Assembly: GCA_029204225.1 (NCBI GenBank)
Contig: CM055106.1
Location: forward strand, 12,276,107 to 12,340,106
Direction of reading: 5' to 3'
DNA: 64,000 nt
From: Diphasiastrum complanatum
Taxonomy: Eukaryota > Streptophyta > Lycopodiopsida > Lycopodiales > Lycopodiaceae
The notes under the pieces are model-generated. The model saw only the letters and a program-made list of their open reading frames with translations. It did no database searches and was not told the DNA's origin. Positions within the stretch are counted from its first letter, which is position 1; every line of letters starts with the position of its first letter. This document shows positions 1-10,514 of this stretch, piece by piece. A program made the translations under genes and the position numbers.

Positions 1-576
1 ATCAATGTCGTCAATTAACAACAATAAACAAATCTAACTAAGAAGAGATTAATGGTCAGGATTGTATGGTACGTACACCATTTACAGGTTCACCCAGACA
101 TATCCTCAATTCTCTAACTCTAACTCTAACTCTGATCAATCTCAGATATCATCATGACAATTATCTATTTAGTTTCAACTAAAAGTTTAGCGTCAACAAA
201 ACGGATATTGCCATCTCTATATATTAAGCGTCTCCTTGTATCCTTTGCATTCTGCAGGGCCTTTTTCCTTTCCACAGCTTGGACAAATGTGAGATCTCCA
301 AGAAGATCCTGGTATTTTTTAGCTTATGTCTCTGACGTAGTACCTCACGCCTAGACTCCAACAAAGTGATGTGTAAGACGAGAGTGCTAGCATCTTTCTT
401 GGTACGCCAAGCTGAGTCCAAACCATTGTCATGGTGCTGCAGATTAGTTTCCAAAAATTCCGTGGCTTCCTTCAGAGCATCATGGGAATCTGGGACGCTT
501 CCGACACGAACATTAAGAGCCTTTTGTTCTCGCAACCGACTCTCCGTAAGTGTAGCAAAGATGAAGGAAACTGGAT
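1..576 (-). mobile_element. LINE-like retroposon copy A, 5'-truncated
   Basis: Minus-strand copy of the same retroposon family as the copies at 2.7-3.9 kb and 6.8-8.15 kb. The 3' untranslated part (about positions 1-220) shares stretches such as TATGGTACG...ACCATTTACAG and repeated CTCTAACTCTAA with copy B. Its 3' end lies beyond the left edge of the window. The 5' end stops inside a copia gag reading frame at about 576-600, so this copy probably inserted into that copia element. Seen directly: homology to the other copies. Inferred: insertion order. Confidence 0.7.
224..576 (-). pseudogene. LINE ORF1-like RNA-binding protein, fragment (copy A)
   Basis: Translates to the C-terminal half of an L1-ORF1p-like protein. 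It contains the family block TESRLREQKALNVRV at the start of the RRM-like fold, then KKDASTLVLHIT and LKNTRIFLE, which align with KKDPSTLVI and LRGTTIYLDED of the other copies. In L1 elements this protein binds the element RNA as a trimer and acts as a nucleic-acid chaperone. The coiled coil is missing (5' truncation), and the frame breaks downstream of the SKLWKGK stretch. No reverse transcriptase follows. A dead fragment; family assignment rests on alignment by eye with the three other copies in this window. Confidence 0.65.
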
Positions 577-589
577 TGTCTGACAACTT

Positions 590-1232
590 TCTTCTTCTAT
601 TGTTTCTTCGAATTCTTCTTGGAAAATAGAGCCTGCGAGTCGTTGATGGAGGACAAGGATGCTCCATTCCTTCAAGTTTCCTCCTGCAACAGCATAATTA
701 TGACTTTGGACAAAGTTATATCTGAGTGAGTGGAAATCATCATTACCCAGTTTTCATAAGAGGACAACAAGCTAGACAATAAGGCCATGACAGCATCCGA
801 GACTTCGGTCACTGAACCTATTGCTGCCATCTGCTCTAACAAAGTCTTGAATTGATTAATGTGATTCTGAACATAATCACTTTCTGACATTCTAAGTGAG
901 AAGAACTTTCTCGTCAGATGCAGCTTCGAAGTGACATCTCTTACTTCGTAAAGTGTACTCAATATTTCCCGAGCATCTTTCGAAGATTGGGCTTGTCTGA
1001 TGTGGCCAATCTGTGTGTCGGAGATGTTAAGGGTGATCAAGGCAAAAGCCTTGCCATCCCTGAGCTTCCACTTGGAAATGGCTTGCTCATTGACACTGGG
1101 AATTAGTTCGGTGCCAGCGACTATTTCCCATAATTCTTTGGCCAGTACGACCTTCATCTTGAATTTCCATAAATGGTGATTCGAACCATCGAGTTTGTCA
1201 ACCATTAGAGCAAACCGTGATTGCGAATCCAT
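590..1232 (-). pseudogene. Ty1/copia gag (UBN2-type), 3'-interrupted
   Basis: Minus-strand gag of a copia LTR retrotransposon; it would form the virus-like particle. The in-frame ATG is at 1232 (protein begins MDSQSRFALMVDKLDGSN). Typical gag landmarks follow: GSNHHLWKFKMKVVL, then AREILSTLYEV, LRMSESDYVQNHINQFKTLL, and the MLLQEE motif near the end. After that motif the frame continues as a Ser/Lys-rich tail (ALFSKKNSKK) to about 600 and is then cut by LINE copy A. The zinc knuckle, protease and pol are absent. The primer site and LTR lie directly upstream at 1373-2110. An open frame extends upstream of the ATG to 1361 but without an ATG. Confidence 0.8.
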
Positions 1233-1372
1233 TAGGAAGTTCGAGATGAGTGTATGCAGATAGTAGATTATATGATTGAAAACAACTTCAATGTCTACTT
1301 TGTATCGGAACAATCGTTCTGATACTGTATGCTCTATCTGATTGCTCAGCAAATCTGACAATACAAATTACC

Positions 1373-1384
1373 GCTCTGATACCA
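1373..1384 (-). other. Primer binding site, tRNA-iMet type (copia)
   Basis: Minus strand reads TGGTATCAGAGC, the classic plant copia primer site complementary to the 3' end of initiator tRNA-Met. It directly abuts the end of the LTR (minus strand ...TCCCAACA) and precedes gag. Confidence 0.85.
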
Positions 1385-2110
1385 TGTTGGGATAGAAAAG
1401 AAATATCGGGATCAACCGACTATCCTCAGTGCGTGAATCTATGTCTATCGGATTCAAACTACCTTCAATAATTCGAGGCTCGTTTTACTTGATCCTAGTT
1501 TCGAAATCACTGGGATAGAAACAATCGATTCCGTAGACATGCACGAAATAGGTTGATTACAGTTTAATTGCGGAAGCGAAATAATACGGAGCTTAGAGCA
1601 TTATGATCGACACTAATTATCAGTCATATGAGTAATTTAATCTACGAATCAGTTCATTTGCATGACTATGACTCGGACAATAAAAGATACAATGCATACA
1701 ACATGACACAAGTTCCTGAAACGAGTTCGACTTAGTCGAAGAATGTGTATAAGTCTGAATGCAGTTTCATGCGCGATCTTTCTGATGCAATACTCTGTGA
1801 TAACACAGAGAGAGATCGAATAAGGCGCAAATGAAAATTGACGTGCGTCAGAGTAACTAGTTTACATTGATTGTCATTGAATATATACACATGACTAATT
1901 GATTAAAAGAATACTTATTTTGTACTTTTACAAATAGGACTAAGGCACTACATACTATTAGCAATCGTTGTTAGACACAATCTAATTCTGTTAGAGATTC
2001 TGTCCAGGCATGATAAAGGTACCATTGAGCTGCCGAATGTTCGAGTCGAGTATTTGAGTTGATGGTGACAGACGACCCCGTTTCGAAACACCATTTCACT
2101 GTTCGAAACA
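1385..2110 (-). mobile_element. Copia 5' LTR (left element)
   Basis: Runs from the PBS outward. On the minus strand the LTR ends ...TCCCAACA, directly abutting the PBS. The outer edge is not certain; a TG candidate (minus strand TGTTTCGAAAC) lies near 2108. A TATATA stretch near 1880 could be the promoter. No second LTR of this element is present in the window, so identity cannot be tested. Confidence 0.45.
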
Positions 2111-2189
2111 ACTGTTGAAAAAAAGCAAATTCTTTTGCGATACAGCACGAGCCCGAGGGGTGTCTATTTTCACTTTTTGGTGCACTAGA

Positions 2190-2310
2190 GAAGCCAGAGA
2201 GAGAGAAGACGAAGAAGAAGAAATTATATTAATGTCTATTGGGTGCCCAAGGGCACATAAGACAAAAGAAATAAGTACATATCTCGTAGGAACATTGTCC
2301 ATGTCGGACA
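2190..2310 (-). repeat. Retroposon 3' end with hairpin and CTT/CT tail
   Basis: The minus strand carries a 3'-end module also found at 2.72-2.80 kb and 8.0-8.15 kb: GTACTT, then GTCTTAT, then a hairpin (stem GTGCCC/GGGCAC at 2243-2248 and 2251-2256), then GACATTAATA and a TTC/TC tail. The body upstream of it is too short or too divergent to identify. Interpreted as the 3' end of a truncated LINE or SINE of the same retroposition system. Confidence 0.55.
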
Positions 2311-2343
2311 ACATAAAAATCGCTAGTCTAAGTGGAAAAACAG

Positions 2344-2345
<2 letters not shown>

Positions 2346-2393
<48 letters not shown>
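2346..2393 (+). repeat. (GA)24 microsatellite
   Basis: Uninterrupted GA dinucleotides. Together with the GT-rich tract that follows it lies between two minus-strand retroposon 3' ends. Confidence 0.95.
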
Positions 2394-2395
<2 letters not shown>

Positions 2396-2398
2396 TTG

Positions 2399-2627
2399 TG
2401 ACTCGTGAGTGTGAGTGAGTGTGTCACGTGTGTTGTGATTATGCTATGTTGTGTTGTGACTTGTGAGTGTGTGTTGTAACTTGTGATTGTGTTGAGAGAG
2501 TGATTGTGTTGAGAGAGAGATATTGATATGTGTGTGTGTGTGTAAAAGAGGAGTGTTTGTGTGTGTGTGAAGTAGAGGGAGTGTGTGTGTGTGTGTGGTG
2601 TGAACTTTGAAGTAGAGGGTGTGTGTG

Positions 2628-2673
<46 letters not shown>

Positions 2674-2719
2674 GTTTGAACTTTAAAGTAGAGGGAGCGT
2701 GTGTGTGAGAGAGAAGAAG
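2399..2719 (+). repeat. GT/GA-rich low-complexity tract
   Basis: Impure TGTG, GAGA and GTGTGT runs, with the purest (GT)n around 2633-2670. It adjoins the 3' end of retroposon copy B on the minus strand, so it is probably its expanded and diverged tail. Open frames of His-Thr repeats across it are artefacts. Confidence 0.85.
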
Positions 2720-3850
2720 AAGAAGAAGAAGCTTTATTAACGTCTTTTCCATGCCAAAAGGCGTATAAGACGAACAAGTACATCAGGTAAAGTGGAACCA
2801 AGACGGAGCAGTGTCGTCAAACAACATAACTGAAAAACTAAGTAACTAAGAAGAGGATAGTGTCCAAGATTATATGGTACGAAGACCATTTACAGATTCA
2901 ACTGGCATCTCTTCAATGCTCTAACTCTCACACTAACTCTGAACAATCTCAGATATCTCATTGGTAGCAATAGGTTTAATATCTACAAAACGAATGATAC
3001 CATCCTTGTAGATCAGCCGCTTTCCATTCGTTATAGCCTCCTGTTTTGCCTTTTTCCGTTCTTGAACTTGAATGAAAGTAAGGTCTTCATCCAGGTATAT
3101 CGTAGTGCCCTGCAGTGTAGATCTCTTCTCGAGCACTTCATGACGGCCAGTTGCAGATGTAAAGCATATGACAAGAGTGCTTGGGTCTTTCTTAGGTCGC
3201 CATGCAATATCCATATCCTTGTGATGGTGTTGAAGACTCTCTTCAAGAAACTTTTTAGCATCACCAACAGCATCATGGAAGTTCGTAATACCTCTGACTC
3301 GGACATTAAGAGCCTTTTGCTCTCGCAAACGGCTTTCGGTAAACGTAGCTGAGATAAAGGAAGATGGAGGTGGTAGAACAACAGTATTAGCACCTTTAAG
3401 CACATCTGCCCAGGATCGAATAGCGGTATGATGCTGTTCCACTTGACTTTCAAGCTGTCGGATCTTAGCTGACGTAGTCGAATGAGAGGAAGCTTCGAGT
3501 TTGATGGCTGTAACTTCTTTCTTGAGATCATCGATAGACGAATCTAGTTTCTGAAGATGAGTTTGAACAGCTTGGATCGTAGCTTCAAGAGAGAGAAAGA
3601 AGTGTTTTTCGATGGTCGTTGAGACATTCATATGAACGTAACTGATCTGCACGAATGACGGAGATCATAAAGGCTGGAGGCACCCGTGACTCCTCTTCTG
3701 AGGTATTCGGGGTCAAAGGGTCGGCTATACTGGATTCACTATTAGTGAGAAGAGGATCTGACGGAGAAATAGGGATTGCAACCGAAATTGAAGGTGAAGG
3801 TGGATCGAAGGTAGGTGCAAAAGATGCAAATGAGATGCGATGGCAGGAGT
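2720..3850 (-). mobile_element. LINE-like ORF1-only retroposon, copy B
   Basis: Minus-strand element with a proline/serine-rich 5' coding part (3652-3850, frame shifted against the main ORF), an ORF1-like coding region, about 130 bp of 3' untranslated sequence, then the conserved 3' module (GTCTTATAC, GCC/GGC hairpin, GACGTTAATAAAGC) and a CTT/CT tail at 2710-2735. There is no ORF2: the 3' end follows ORF1 directly. Copy C at 6.8-8.15 kb has the same layout on the other strand. Confidence 0.7.
2933..3631 (-). CDS. LINE ORF1-like protein (coiled coil + RRM-like + C-terminal domain)
   Basis: 232 residues from the first in-frame ATG. Residues about 10-75 are a coiled coil (LQKLDSSIDDLKKEV, IRQLESQVEQHH). 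Residues about 105-190 form an RRM-like region beginning LREQKALNVRVRGI, with DPSTLVICF as the third strand and GTTIYLDEDLTFIQVQERK leading into a C-terminal domain (GKRLIYKDGIIRFVDIKPI). This order (coil, RRM, CTD) is that of L1 ORF1p (Transposase_22 family), an RNA-binding trimer; many plant L1 ORF1 proteins instead end in a CCHC knuckle, absent here. The upstream Pro/Ser-rich segment is in another frame, so the full protein is broken or starts here. No signal peptide or membrane segment. The function is known from the family, not from this copy. Confidence 0.65.
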   Translation of the reverse strand: MNVSTTIEKHFFLSLEATIQAVQTHLQKLDSSIDDLKKEVTAIKLEASSHSTTSAKIRQLESQVEQHHTAIRSWADVLKGANTVVLPPPSSFISATFTESRLREQKALNVRVRGITNFHDAVGDAKKFLEESLQHHHKDMDIAWRPKKDPSTLVICFTSATGRHEVLEKRSTLQGTTIYLDEDLTFIQVQERKKAKQEAITNGKRLIYKDGIIRFVDIKPIATNEISEIVQS

Positions 3851-3998
3851 AGGTACAACAGCGATGGAGATGGATTCCGAGTCATGAGCTAGAGTGAGGT
3901 TAGAGCGTAGGTTTACTGTTTTAGAAATTAGGATTAGTTTTTTAATTGAATTCTGAATTTAATAGTATTGTTTTGTTGACACTAGATAGCTATTAGCT

Positions 3999-5941
3999 AT
4001 GCCCAGACAGCGGGATCCCTTATGGGATCACGTCACCCTTCATTCAAGTTATGGCACATCAGGCACAAAGATGTGGACTTGCAAGTATTGCGGGAATACT
4101 TATGGAGGTAGCCCCGTTCGAATAAGGATGTCTTCGAGGATACGAGATCGTCGTTTGCAATTAGGCCCCAAAGTCACTGAGGATTTCTGGGATCGGGGAC
4201 GACTCTCTTGCTACTACTTCAGGCACAGGTGATTCTTGAATCTTGTTTGATCAATGATGATTGAGATTTGATCTAAAGCTAAAACTTCAAAGTTCAGTCT
4301 ATAGTTTGATTTAGTGACTGTTCTCTCTCATTAAAGCCTAACTAGTAACACCATTATTGTTACAGGTGCGGCAGAGCGCCGAGATTTCCCATCACAACCG
4401 TCACCCGGAGCCGGCACTAGCTCCGTTGCAGCATCCATCCCACCTTCTTCTGGAGAGACTCCTGCAGTGCCAGTAGGTGGGGCAAGCAGTATTGCTATTG
4501 GTAGGGCTGGAGGTGTTAGGGGACGGGGTCAAGGACATGTGAGAGGCAGGGATGTTTTTGTGGCAGCCTTTCAACAGTCGCATAGGGATGTAGTTGCTAT
4601 TGTTGTTAGGAGGTGCTTTTACTTGTGCGACCTCCCCTTTCATGTGGCTATGACCCCTGCATGGAAGGATATGATGCGAGTAGTATCTCGTATCGATGTT
4701 GAGTGGGAGGGCCCGAACATGGAGCAGTTGAGGACGAGAGAGTTACATGCTGAGTGGTAGTCCATGGATGCTGACCTACAACCCATTAGGAAGTCATGGG
4801 CGAGGTATACTTGTAACCTTACATCTTCAAAATCTTTGCACTTACTACTTTAGTACTTTCAAGTTTCTATCTTTGAACTTTCAATCTCCAAATTTGCAAC
4901 TTAGTTAATAGTTAGTTGAAACTGTTGTCGAATGCTTTAGGTATGGATGCACCATACTTTCAGATGGTTGGACCGATGCAAGGAGGTGCCATCTTGTGAA
5001 TATATTGGTGTCTTCTTGCATGGGCACCATGTTTTTGAGATCCATTGATACGTCAGAGCCAGGCATGGCATTGGATGGCAGGAGATTGTTTGAGTACATA
5101 TCACAAGCCATTGAGGAGGTTTGAAAAGAGAATGGTGTCCACGTATGCACTTGCCACTTTCAAGTTTCAATTTTCGACATTGAGCTTTGAAGCTAGTAAG
5201 TTACAACTTACATTTTGTGAATCGTGATTATTGTTTTGAATGTTGCAATTTGCATTTGCATTTCATTCTGAAATGCTCAATGGTGAATGTTCATGAGTTA
5301 TGATTCAACCTTTGTCGGATTTCCAATGCAACGGACAACATGTCCAATTGAGCTGCCATGGGGAAGCTCGTGAATGAGAGGTACCCTTGGATTTTCTGGA
5401 GTCCATGTGCAGCACATTGTCTTGACCTCCTAGTTGAAGACATTGGGGGATTACCCTGGGTCAACTAGGTTGTAGACATGGCACGATTCTTGGTGAGATT
5501 TGTCACCAAGAGACAGAGGGTCTTGAGCATGTTCAGGTCCTATTCCAGCTTGGATCTCTTGAGGCCTGCCTCCACTAGGTAACCAAGTTCCAACTTCCAA
5601 CCTGACAACCTATTTCCAATTTTTTGATTTGCAAATTGCAATTTTGTTTTAGCTTCAAGTTTTAGTGCTCATAGAATGCTGCCTATGACCAATTACCAGT
5701 CTTATTTCATGATTTTCATCCTAGGTTTGCCTATATGTTCATTGTTTTGGAGCGGCTCATAAAAGTGCATGCAAGCCTGAGGATGACAATGGTTTCAAAC
5801 CATTGGGCAAAGTGGGGCCCATCACGAGAGGCCAGGGCCAAGAGATTTGAGGCGATCGTGATGGGGACTTCATTTGGGGATGATGCACATGCCTTGTCAT
5901 ATCCATCCAGCCTGGAAGTGCTTCCGCTAACTATTCGCTAA
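3999..5941 (+). pseudogene. hAT-family transposase (BED finger + DUF659), spliced, broken
   Basis: Exon 1 (3999-4228) encodes a BED zinc finger (RDPLWDHVTLH, MWTCKYCGNTYGG). Exon 2 (4366-4804) has a Ser/Pro linker and the DUF659 start (CDLPFHVAMTPAWKDMM). Exon 3 (4941-5142) has the hallmark GCTILSDGWTD. Exon 4 (about 5310-5578) has NERYPWIFWSPCAAHCLDLL. Exon 5 (5725-5941) has RFAYMFIVLERLIK. Introns 4229-4365, 4805-4940 and 5579-5724 have GT/AG ends and restore the family reading (for example T-R-F across intron 4); the acceptor of intron 3 is unclear. Defects: a frame slip in exon 1 that loses the finger's histidines, TGA after EEV in exon 3, and two nonsense codons in exon 4. The C-terminal hAT dimerisation domain is absent. 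In hAT elements this enzyme cuts and pastes DNA between short terminal inverted repeats with 8-bp duplications; no ends could be identified here. Confidence 0.8.
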
Positions 5942-6640
5942 AGATCCGCCAGAAAAAATGGAGATCCACTAAGTGTGGAGGAAACTAGCACTCCCACCAA
6001 GGAAGGAAAGTGCTCTGATACCAAGTTATAAACTCAGCACACCTCTACCACATTCACTCTACCTACTATGATTCCTTTGAGAGCCCCTATAGAGAGAGGA
6101 CAGAAAAGAGAACGTGTTAAGCACGTCTTTAGGGTTCTTGAACCTTAAAATAGGCCAAGAATCAAAGAGAATGAGATTGACATCGCGGGCCTTGCGCACG
6201 TCCATATGAGTTTTGTACTTAGCATCAAAAAGTGTCACATTTTCAAAAGGGCATGCACAATCGCACCCAAGATCATCGGATTTGGGCTAAACTTGTTCGT
6301 CGACAATCGCAGTTGAGGGATTTTATAGCCATCGAATCAAAGTCCACCATTGGATCTAGAGAAATAGAGCCAAATTTAATTTAAAAGGATGCAAAGGGTA
6401 GAGGGGCCTTCGATCTCAATAAATCATTCTAAAATGCAAGAAAAAGAATCCAAAGGGTGACATTCGGTTTGAAGGCCCCTCACAGCTTTTTTCAGTTGTC
6501 TTAGCTGATAGGATATTTACATCATGCAACGATTCATGCTCACACACAGTCCTTGCATTATATTGTATTTATAATGAGTTCCTATTTCTTATTAACTCTG
6601 TATATTTGTTCGTTCAAATACGTACGTTCCTTAGTTGTTA
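5942..6640. other. No gene seen; copia-type PBS-like site inside
   Basis: AT-rich sequence without a convincing reading frame. At 6012-6023 the minus strand reads TGGTATCAGAGC, identical to the copia primer site, but no gag follows and no clear TG...CA LTR edge sits beside it. It may be the scar of a copia element. Confidence 0.5.
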
Positions 6641-6678
6641 CACACACTTGACATGTATTAGCATCAAAGACGTTAACA

Positions 6679-6794
<116 letters not shown>

Positions 6795-6974
6795 AGCGCC
6801 CTGCCCCATCGATGGCTCCATCATTGATTGACGCTGTTGAACCTGGCCAGCGGATTGCTAGTGTACTTTGTCCAACGGACCTCCTTGCATTGCCATCTGC
6901 CAGCGGCTCCATCTTCCTATTTTCCATTTGAAAAGATCTGAGCGCGCTCCTAGCGCTCCATCTGCCAGTTCCAC

Positions 6975-7850
6975 ATGGCTCCACACAAGAGGGGGGGAGG
7001 TAACTCCCCCCATTCTCCATCGCGCCCTGCTGGTCCGGAAACCACCTCCATCTCCAGTGGAACCCCTTCACCATCACCTTCCATTCCGGTTGCAATCCCT
7101 ATCTCTCCGTCAGATCCTATTCTTGTTAATAGTGAATCCATTATAGCCGATCCTTTGACCCCGAATACCCCAGAAGAGGAATCGCTTCTTCCTCCAGCTT
7201 TTATGATCTCCGTCATTCGTGCAGATCAGTTACGTTCCTATCAATATCTCAACGACCATCGAAAAAAGCTTCTTTCTCTTGAAGCTATGATCCATCAAAA
7301 TCGAAGCTTCCTCTCATTCGACTACTTCAGCTAAGATCCAACAGCTTCAAAGTCAAGTAGAACAGCATCATACCGCTGTCCGATCCTGTGCAGATGTGCT
7401 TAAAAGTCCTAATACTGCTGTTCTACCACCTCCACCTTCATTTATCTCAGCTCCGTTCACTGAGAGCCGTTTGCGAGAGCAAAAGGCTCTTAATGTCCGA
7501 GTCAGAGGTATTACGAACTCCCATGATGTTGTTGGTGAAGCTCAAAAGTTTCTTGAATTGAGTCTTCAACACCACCACAAAGATATGGAGACTGCATGGC
7601 GGCCTAAGAAAGATCCAGGTACTCTTGTCATACGCTTTGCATCTGCAACTGGTCGTCACGAAGTGCTAGGGAAGAGATCTACTTTGCGGGGCACCACGAT
7701 ATACCTGGATGAAGACCTTACTTTCATTCAAGTTCAAGAATGGAAAAAAGCAAAACAGGAGGCTCTAAACGAATGGAAAGCGGTTGATCTACAGGGATGG
7801 TATCATTCGTTTTGTAGATATTAAACCTGTTGCTATTAATGAGATATCTG
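6975..7850 (+). pseudogene. LINE ORF1-like protein (copy C), frameshifted
   Basis: ATG at 6975 opens a Pro/Ser-rich N-terminus (PSPSIPVAIPISPSDP) matching the upstream region of copy B, then ISVIRADQLRSY. A deletion around 7290-7297 relative to copy B removes most of the coiled coil and shifts the frame. Reading resumes with IQQLQSQVEQHHTAV and the RRM-like region (LREQKALNVRVRGI, DPGTLVIRF, GTTIYLDEDLTFIQVQEWK). A further frameshift near 7770 displaces the C-terminal domain. Same predicted role as copy B: element RNA binding. Two independent breaks make it a pseudogene. Confidence 0.7.
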
Positions 7851-8083
7851 AGATTGTTCCGAGTTAGTGAGAGAGTTAGAGCACTGAAGAGATGCCAATT
7901 GAATCTGTAAATGGTCTTCATACCATATAATCCTGGACATTATCCTCTTCTTAGTTAGTTTTGGTTTTAGTTATCTTGTTTGACGGCATTGCTCCATCTT
8001 GGCTCCACTCTATCTGATGTACTTGTTCGTCTTATACGCCTTTTGGCATGGAAAAGACGTTAATAAAGCTTCTCTTCTCTCTT

Positions 8084-8086
<3 letters not shown>

Positions 8087-8154
<68 letters not shown>
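8087..8154 (+). repeat. (CT)n microsatellite, tail of copy C
   Basis: About 34 CT units following an impure TTCTCTTCTCTC start at 8070. It directly continues the retroposon 3' end. Confidence 0.95.
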
Positions 8155-8158
<4 letters not shown>

Positions 8159-10420
8159 GAATGGTACCCAATTTCATCTTATTCCTCTTGGTTTCTAATA
8201 CTCTAAAAGTTATGTGACCTCTTATGGCTTTTGGAGGGAAATTTCAAACCACCAAATGTACTTAATACCACCTCAATGGTCAAGATCATCAACCTACTAT
8301 CCCACGGACACGATCGGTTGCTTCTTCTACACTCTTTTAGATTGGCATCATCTACATAAAGAGAGCATTGTGCTCCTACCTTCTCCACGCCCTCTCTCCT
8401 CTCTTCTCTTCTCCTTCTTCTGGCATACCAAGGGTTGCAGAGTTGGTGCCCACGCAACTGGAAAGCTACCTCCGGATAACACTGGTAAGTCGCCTTCATA
8501 CTTGTCTACTTCTGCTATGAATACACTGATATCAGAAGTAAGGATAGCTTCAATAGCGTTTTATTGCATCGCTGATATGGCATCATGAGTTATGAATGCA
8601 TGCATAAGGAAAATGCGCCCACTTTAGCATCAATACTTGCTTTGAATACTTGCTTCGTAGGAGCCATCGCTGGTCAGATTGGTATGAATGAGTTTGTGGC
8701 ATACTGACATCAATGCATGCATAAACTAGCGTTGCACACAGCATGAAATCGTTGTAAGGATCTTCATCTCTGTGGCCTAAACTCCATCGCGACTTTGGAG
8801 AAGAATGACAGCACTGCCAACGCTGAGAAATGTGGGCAGAAAGCGCTGATAATCGCTGCTAATCATGATAGTAACAGTAGCTCGCTACCATATCAAGAGA
8901 TAGCCACCTAATCTTCTGAGTTTTGTATATAATATCACTATGGAAGCACCATAGCTGCATTTCAGCGATGGAATGCAAAAGGTTATGGTAGAAATGATCT
9001 AAATCAAATGCCATATGATGTGTGTCTATGTCTCTGATCGTTAAAGAGCTCTTTATGGAAGCTGATATGTTGATAATACTAACCTCTATCTTTGTTTCAT
9101 ACAGTGTTACAGCATAAGTAACACTAAGGGTTTAGGCATACTGTTCAAACTCCAGTAGACAGCAAGGATAAGGTACGTATAGCACTCGTAACATCTCTGC
9201 TCCATACTACGCTTTTTAAAGAAACGGTAACTCCGTTTGGATGACACACCACATTAATGGGACTTCTCTTATATGTATAACTATGCAATGACTATGGATA
9301 CGGAAGGTCAAGTTTCTCAACTGCAAGCAAATGCAAATGTGATCGCCTCAGAAGAATCTGTATCGTCTACCATTCAAGTTAGTAACACACGGATACTTCA
9401 ATTTTCTTTGATAAAGCTTAAAATGCAAGGTGACGGAGTAAGCTACTACTACTCTTGGCAAAAGTGTTCAAAAAAAAAGTAAAATGAATCATAATTATAA
9501 TGTTATAAATCTTACTCCTTTTCCGGCAGGTAATGCCATATCAGTGCTTACCATAGGGATAATGATAACCCTGTCTCTTTCATCGGTTTTTTGACGATTT
9601 TCTTATCACGAATTTGCGTACCTAGTGTAAGTTCTTTTTAAGTACATGGACTTGTGCAAAGAACGTATACATTCATAAGATCGAAACGGCATAGACTTGC
9701 CCCGGTCTTATCATGAATGTACAGTCGCAAACTCTTGCTTTTGTAATTTGTACTTATAGGTAGCAGTTTTTTGGCTATTGTCTAAATCATGATTATGGTT
9801 TAAAATCTTAAGAATCATAAGTTACTTTGCGGACTCTTACATAGCATGGATTTGCTCAAGAAGTCACGAGCACCGTACATTATCTGTTTACAAATATGAA
9901 TGTTGGTATGGCATGGATTTGCCCCAAACTTCATGAACGGGTCCAAACTACTTATACGCTCACATTTTGCTACACATTTTATATGGCTTATTTTCAAATG
10001 CGTAATGTCGTATGTTTATTAGTTAAAGATACAGACCAAAAACCAGCAAACTAAGTATGGCATTCGCCCTGATACGGTACCAATATGGTTTGGTCGATCA
10101 CTTTAAATAACTGTCAGTAAGGGAAGATCGGACTATAAAAAACTTTAAGTACACTGCAAGCTGATTAGTTGAGCTTAACGTATTTTGACATGGATAACAA
10201 TTGACATTAAGCGTTGACACCTGTCTTCCTCATTGTGCTAACTTGTGCGGTTTTGTGTGGTGGGATGGTGGCAGGTACCAGCTGGATGTCTTGAAAATAT
10301 TGCTTCACGGTGCTTTTTTTGGTACTGTATACTTTTCAACTATGTTTTACCTTGTTGGTCTATGAATAAAGGGTTTTAAAAGGTTTTGGTCCGGACTTGT
10401 CAAGAGGAGCTTTGATCTGT

Positions 10421-10423
<3 letters not shown>
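8155..10423. other. No recognised gene
   Basis: No coding similarity recognised. A pyrimidine-rich leader-like stretch (8370-8425) is followed by a consensus-like donor, CTG-GTAAGT, at about 8485. A possible transcript end lies near 10364 (AATAAA). A spliced non-coding or short-coding transcript is conceivable but unsupported by any recognisable protein. Confidence 0.4.

Positions 10424-10514
<91 letters not shown>
10424..10514 (+). repeat. Compound microsatellite (CT)34(CA)12
   Basis: Pure CT run to 10491 continuing without a break into CA. It is preceded by CTGTTAATCTCT, resembling the end of the retroposon 3' module (GTTAATA), but the hairpin is not seen here. Confidence 0.95.

Noticed and set aside
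2439-2801. His-Thr-rich frames on the minus strand
   Set aside because: Translation of the GT-rich tract, not a protein.
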